Of a stretch of DNA of 64,000 bases, positions 60,732-64,000 are shown piece after piece. Source of the DNA: Boswellia sacra (lineage: Eukaryota; Streptophyta; Magnoliopsida; Sapindales; Burseraceae); contig SNVD02013683.1 of the NCBI GenBank assembly GCA_013180625.2, forward strand, positions 186,001-250,000. Reading direction: 5' to 3'. The notes under the pieces were generated by a model. That model had not been told where the DNA came from. It made no database searches and was given only the letters and a program-made list of their open reading frames with translations. Every line of letters starts with the position of its first letter. Position 1 is the first letter of the stretch. The translations under genes and the position numbers were made by a program.

Positions 60732-63488
60732 ATGAGAGCAGGGCTTTGTACTGTGCCACAGGCTCTCACTGTTGAGGCTGCAAGCATAGTGAAACAAGCT
60801 GTTAGCCTTGCTAGACGTCGAGGTCATGCTCAAGTGACTCCTCTTCACGTTGCGAGTGCTATGCTGGCTGCTCCAACTGGTCTTCTTAGAAGGGCTTGTC
60901 TTCAATCCCACTCTCACCCTCTCCAGTGTAAGGCATTAGAGCTTTGCTTTAATGTGGCCCTTAATCGTCTCCCTGCTACCACATCAACCCCTCTTCTGGG
61001 CCCTCACTCTCCTCGTCCTTCCCTTTCCAATGCCCTTGTTGCAGCTTTCAAGCGAGCACAGGCTCACCAACGCCGTGGCTCTATTGAAAACCAGCAACAA
61101 CCGATTCTAGCCCTCAAAATTGAGATAGAACAACTCATTATATCCATTTTGGATGATCCAAGTGTGAGTAGAGTCATGAGGGAAGCCGGTTTCTCTAGTA
61201 GCCAGGTCAAAACTAGGGTAGAAGAGGATGTTTCATTGGATATTTGTTCCCAAAGTCCACCCGCTGCGAGTAGTCAGTCCAAGGAAAGCACAAAGTTTCC
61301 TCAAATTCTTGGCGCTAGTGTGTCTCAATCTTTGTCTTTCAGTCAGTTTGGGGTGAAATCTACCAAACCTCTGCAGGATGAAGTTAGAAAGGATGATGTA
61401 ATGGGTGTTTTGTACACGTTAGTGAGCAAGAGGAGAAACACTGTAATTGTGGGAGGGTGTCTAGACAGTGCTGAGAGTATAGTTAGAGGGATTGTGGATA
61501 AGTTTGAGAGAGGACAGGTTCCCGGGGATTTGAGGTATGCACAGTTTATTAGCCTTCCAATTTTCTGTCTGAGGCATCTGTCCAAGGAAGAGGTCGAACA
61601 GAAACTTGTGGAGCTTAGGTGTCTTGTGAAAGGGTATATGGGTAGAGGAGTTGTGTTGTATCTAGGTGATCTCAAATGGGCTGCTGAGTTTTGGTCAACT
61701 TATGGTGAGCAAAGGAGGAACTATTTTTGTGCTGCGGAGTACATAATCATGGAGCTCAAAAGATTGGTGTGTGAAAATAGAGAAAGTGAAAGACTCTGGC
61801 TCATGGGGATAGCAACTTTTCAGACTTACATGAGATGTAAGACAGGCCACCCTTCCCTGGAGACTATGTGGGAACTTCGTCCTTTATCAACTCCTCTTGG
61901 AAGCCTAAGCTTAAGTCTCAACCTTGAAAGGTAATTAAATTCAATATTGGCAACTTTTTAACTCTTTCATTTCCCATTTGTATGCGCATGTGACTGGTCT
62001 TTTTACCTAATTATTGCTTTATTTTCTTTCAGTGATTCGCAAAGTAACAAAGTAGTTAGAGATGGGTTCGGTTGGTCACGGCTGCTTGAAGGTGGAGCTG
62101 ATAATCACTCTACTTTCTACTCAGGCTGCTCAGTTAGTTTCAATAGGGAAGCTCAAAAGAAGGAATCTGCTGCCACGACCACTGTTCCAGGCAACTCAAC
62201 CTTGCCTTCGTGGCTCCGGCAGTATAAAGAAGAAAGCAGAAGAAACACCATCACTAATCAGGTTTTTATCTCTCATTTGAACTATATAGTAAATTGATAA
62301 CGTATCATCTAATTTTTATTTTATTCAAGTTGAAAACTAATGCTCCCGTTGTTTATCATGTTCCTCCAGGAATGCGTGGACAGTCCACTCTCCAAACACG
62401 CCAAGTACCCTGAGAAAATCCTTGATTTCTCTTCACCATCTCCTTCTTCCATTTCAGTCTCTTCATGTGAGCGCAACTCTAACTTGCATCAGACCGACCG
62501 AAGTTGGCCAATCATTTTTGAGCCCAAACAGATACCAAAAGAGCACCAGTTTTGGGTATCTGAAATCAGTGAAGAAGGGTACGAAAGCCGGCTGAGAAGC
62601 CACCCTAAACCAGACCTTCTATCCAATCCCAACTCCAGCCCAAACTCGGCTTCCTCCAGTGAGCAGGTTGTGGAGGAGGATAATGATGGGCTTAACAAGT
62701 TCAAGGAGCTCAACGATGAGAACTTGAAGATTGTTTGTGATGCATTAGAGAGAAAGGCTCCCTGGCAGAAAGATATAATTCCGGAAATCGCAAGTACCAT
62801 CCTGGAATGCAGGTCTGGAAAGAGCCAAAGACAAAGCAAGTTGAAACTAGAGAGAGATTATAATTCCAAGGAAGAAACGTGGCTGTTGTTCTCAGGTGCT
62901 GATGCTCAAGGCAAAGAAAAGGTTGGCAGGGAGCTAGCAAAAGTTATTTTTGGCTCTCCGAGTAACTTTACATCAATCGGGCTGAGCAGTTTCTCCTCCA
63001 CAAGGGCGGCTAACTTGACAGACGGTTGCAGATCAAACAAAAGAGCAAGAGATGAGATGGGGTGCAGTTATCTGGAGAGACTTGGATTGGCACTGAATGA
63101 GAATCCTCACCGAGTGTTCTTCATGGAGGACATGGAAGAAATAGATTACTCTTCTCAGAAGGGTATTAAACAAGCAATTGAAAGTGGAAGCATAACTCTT
63201 CCTGGTGGTGAAGTTGTTCCACTTAAGGATTCCATTATCATTTTCAGCTGTGATAGCTTCAGTACATTGCCATCAAGAGCAAGTACAACTCCTCCTCCGA
63301 GGACAAAGGATGACGACATCAATAGCTTAGAGGAGAAAAGCTCAATTGTCTCGCTTGATTTAAACATCGCTATTCATGCTGATGATGACAATAATCACGA
63401 ACAAAATTACCACCATGCAGCTGGAGACATCATTAGTATTCTTGAGTCTGTGGATAAGCAAATTATGTTCAAGATTCAAGAATTGTGA
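60732..63488 (+). CDS. SMXL3: SMAX1-like protein, SMXL3 type (3 exons)
   Basis: Exons 60732-61930, 62033-62261 and 62370-63488 join in frame to 849 codons (848 residues). The start MRAGLCTVPQALTVEA is the family N-terminus; an upstream in-frame ATG at 60699 is disfavoured. A double Clp N-terminal domain fills residues 1-170. A degenerate P-loop (SGADAQGKEKVG, about 650) lacks the usual GK[ST], and no RGKT degron motif follows it. An EAR motif, SLDLNIA, lies near residue 803. SMXL proteins are nuclear, ClpB-like repressors that recruit TOPLESS. SMXL3/4/5 promote phloem formation and, lacking the degron, are not removed through MAX2 in strigolactone or karrikin signalling. Length near that of Arabidopsis SMXL3 (much shorter than SMXL4-8) supports the subgroup; a tree would be needed to be certain. 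Confidence 0.87.
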
Positions 63489-64000
63489 TAGCTAGAAGAG
63501 GAACCACTGATAGATCTTCCATGCAAAACTTTTTTTTTTTTTTTTTGGTGTTTTGATTTGTAGATTAGATGTGTGGGGCGGGGTTAAAAAAGGAATTAAT
63601 GCAAACTAACAGGGGGATAAGGAAACAAATTATTGGTATAAGTTAAAGTGCATGATTCATGGTGGGGGGTTTACTTGTAGAGCAATGGTGTATATTAATA
63701 TTAGTGTAATCTTAATTTTAATCTATCTTGTTGTTACATGTGTAATATCAGAAACTGCATTGCATGAGCCTCTAATGAATCAATTATGGTTTTTCTTTGA
63801 GATTTCCATTCCAAACTCCACTATCATTGATTATTTCTTTGTTTTTTTCTTTGCAGTTCAAATACAAAAACTTTTATCTCTACTCACTCAATCGATGTTA
63901 AGTTTATCATCATTTTTCTAAAAGTTTAAGCTTGTAGAAGTGGACTTAACTTGAATATGTATTCTCTCCTAAAGAATTGATCTCATAGTTTTTATATTAA
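63489..64000. other. 3' flank of the SMXL3-like gene
   Basis: Contains a long T-run (about 63531-63546) and AT-rich sequence, probably 3' UTR then spacer. The open frame at 63652-63921 has no recognisable features. Confidence 0.5.

Noticed and set aside
1..64000. CRISPR arrays, rRNA genes, tRNA genes or a bacterial-type operon
   Set aside because: No regularly spaced direct repeats, no rRNA-like blocks and no convincing cloverleaf were seen. The window is plant nuclear DNA; the only tRNA-like signal is the weak B-box of the possible SINE.

Overview
The window is nuclear DNA from a flowering plant, most likely a eudicot. It is AT-rich and contains intron-bearing genes, DYW-class and RRM-containing pentatricopeptide (PPR) proteins, an OVATE-family repressor, a SMAX1-like protein and many plant-type transposons. 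The species cannot be fixed from the sequence.

Genes, left to right: the 3' part of a DYW-type PPR RNA-editing gene (2-1408, +); two intact 40S ribosomal protein S17 genes (9342-9767 and 30557-30982, +) with two 5'-only RPS17 fragments upstream of the first; the ten-exon PPR4 gene (33076-40226, +); a two-exon EAR-motif protein resembling GIR1/GIR2 (42608-43659, +); an intronless OVATE-family protein (51310-52047, +); a full-length translation termination factor eRF1 reading frame with one internal TGA and an altered NIKS motif (53909-55219, -); and a three-exon SMXL3-like gene (60732-63488, +). As I recall the Arabidopsis map, the order DYW-PPR / RPS17 / PPR4 / OFP matches a run on chromosome 5 (At5g04780 to At5g04820). 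The genes do not form one pathway: they serve organelle RNA processing, cytosolic translation and developmental transcriptional repression.

Transposons fill the space between the DYW-PPR gene and PPR4. They are: hAT-type elements at 3591-4056, 4285-5394 (with a second hAT nested inside it) and 16096-16969; a decayed L1-type LINE on the minus strand (11340 to about 16045); and an 11-kb nest at 18341-29351. In the nest, a Mutator-like element (M2, exact 9-bp target duplication) carries a second member of its own family (M1, exact 9-bp duplication) inside one terminal repeat. M1 and its boundary were then hit by two hAT elements, a foldback Mutator-like MITE, a probable 1.95-kb solo LTR and a small non-autonomous LTR retrotransposon. 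Deleting the insertions on paper reconnects each host sequence, so the order of events can be read off.

The RPS17 locus was reshaped by two duplications: a 2.2-kb tandem repeat holding promoter, 5' UTR exon and intron but no coding sequence (3911-8200), and a roughly 2.1-kb block carrying the whole gene (about 8200-10330 and 29427-31540). The right half of the window is gene-sparse, with long AT-rich spacers (43.7-51.3 kb and 56.3-60.7 kb) in which I see no genes.

The most striking observation is the eRF1 frame. It is open over the canonical length except for one TGA, has housekeeping-type promoter motifs upstream, and has lysine in place of the serine of NIKS. I found no CRISPR array, rRNA or convincing tRNA, and no evidence for a wholly new multi-gene system.
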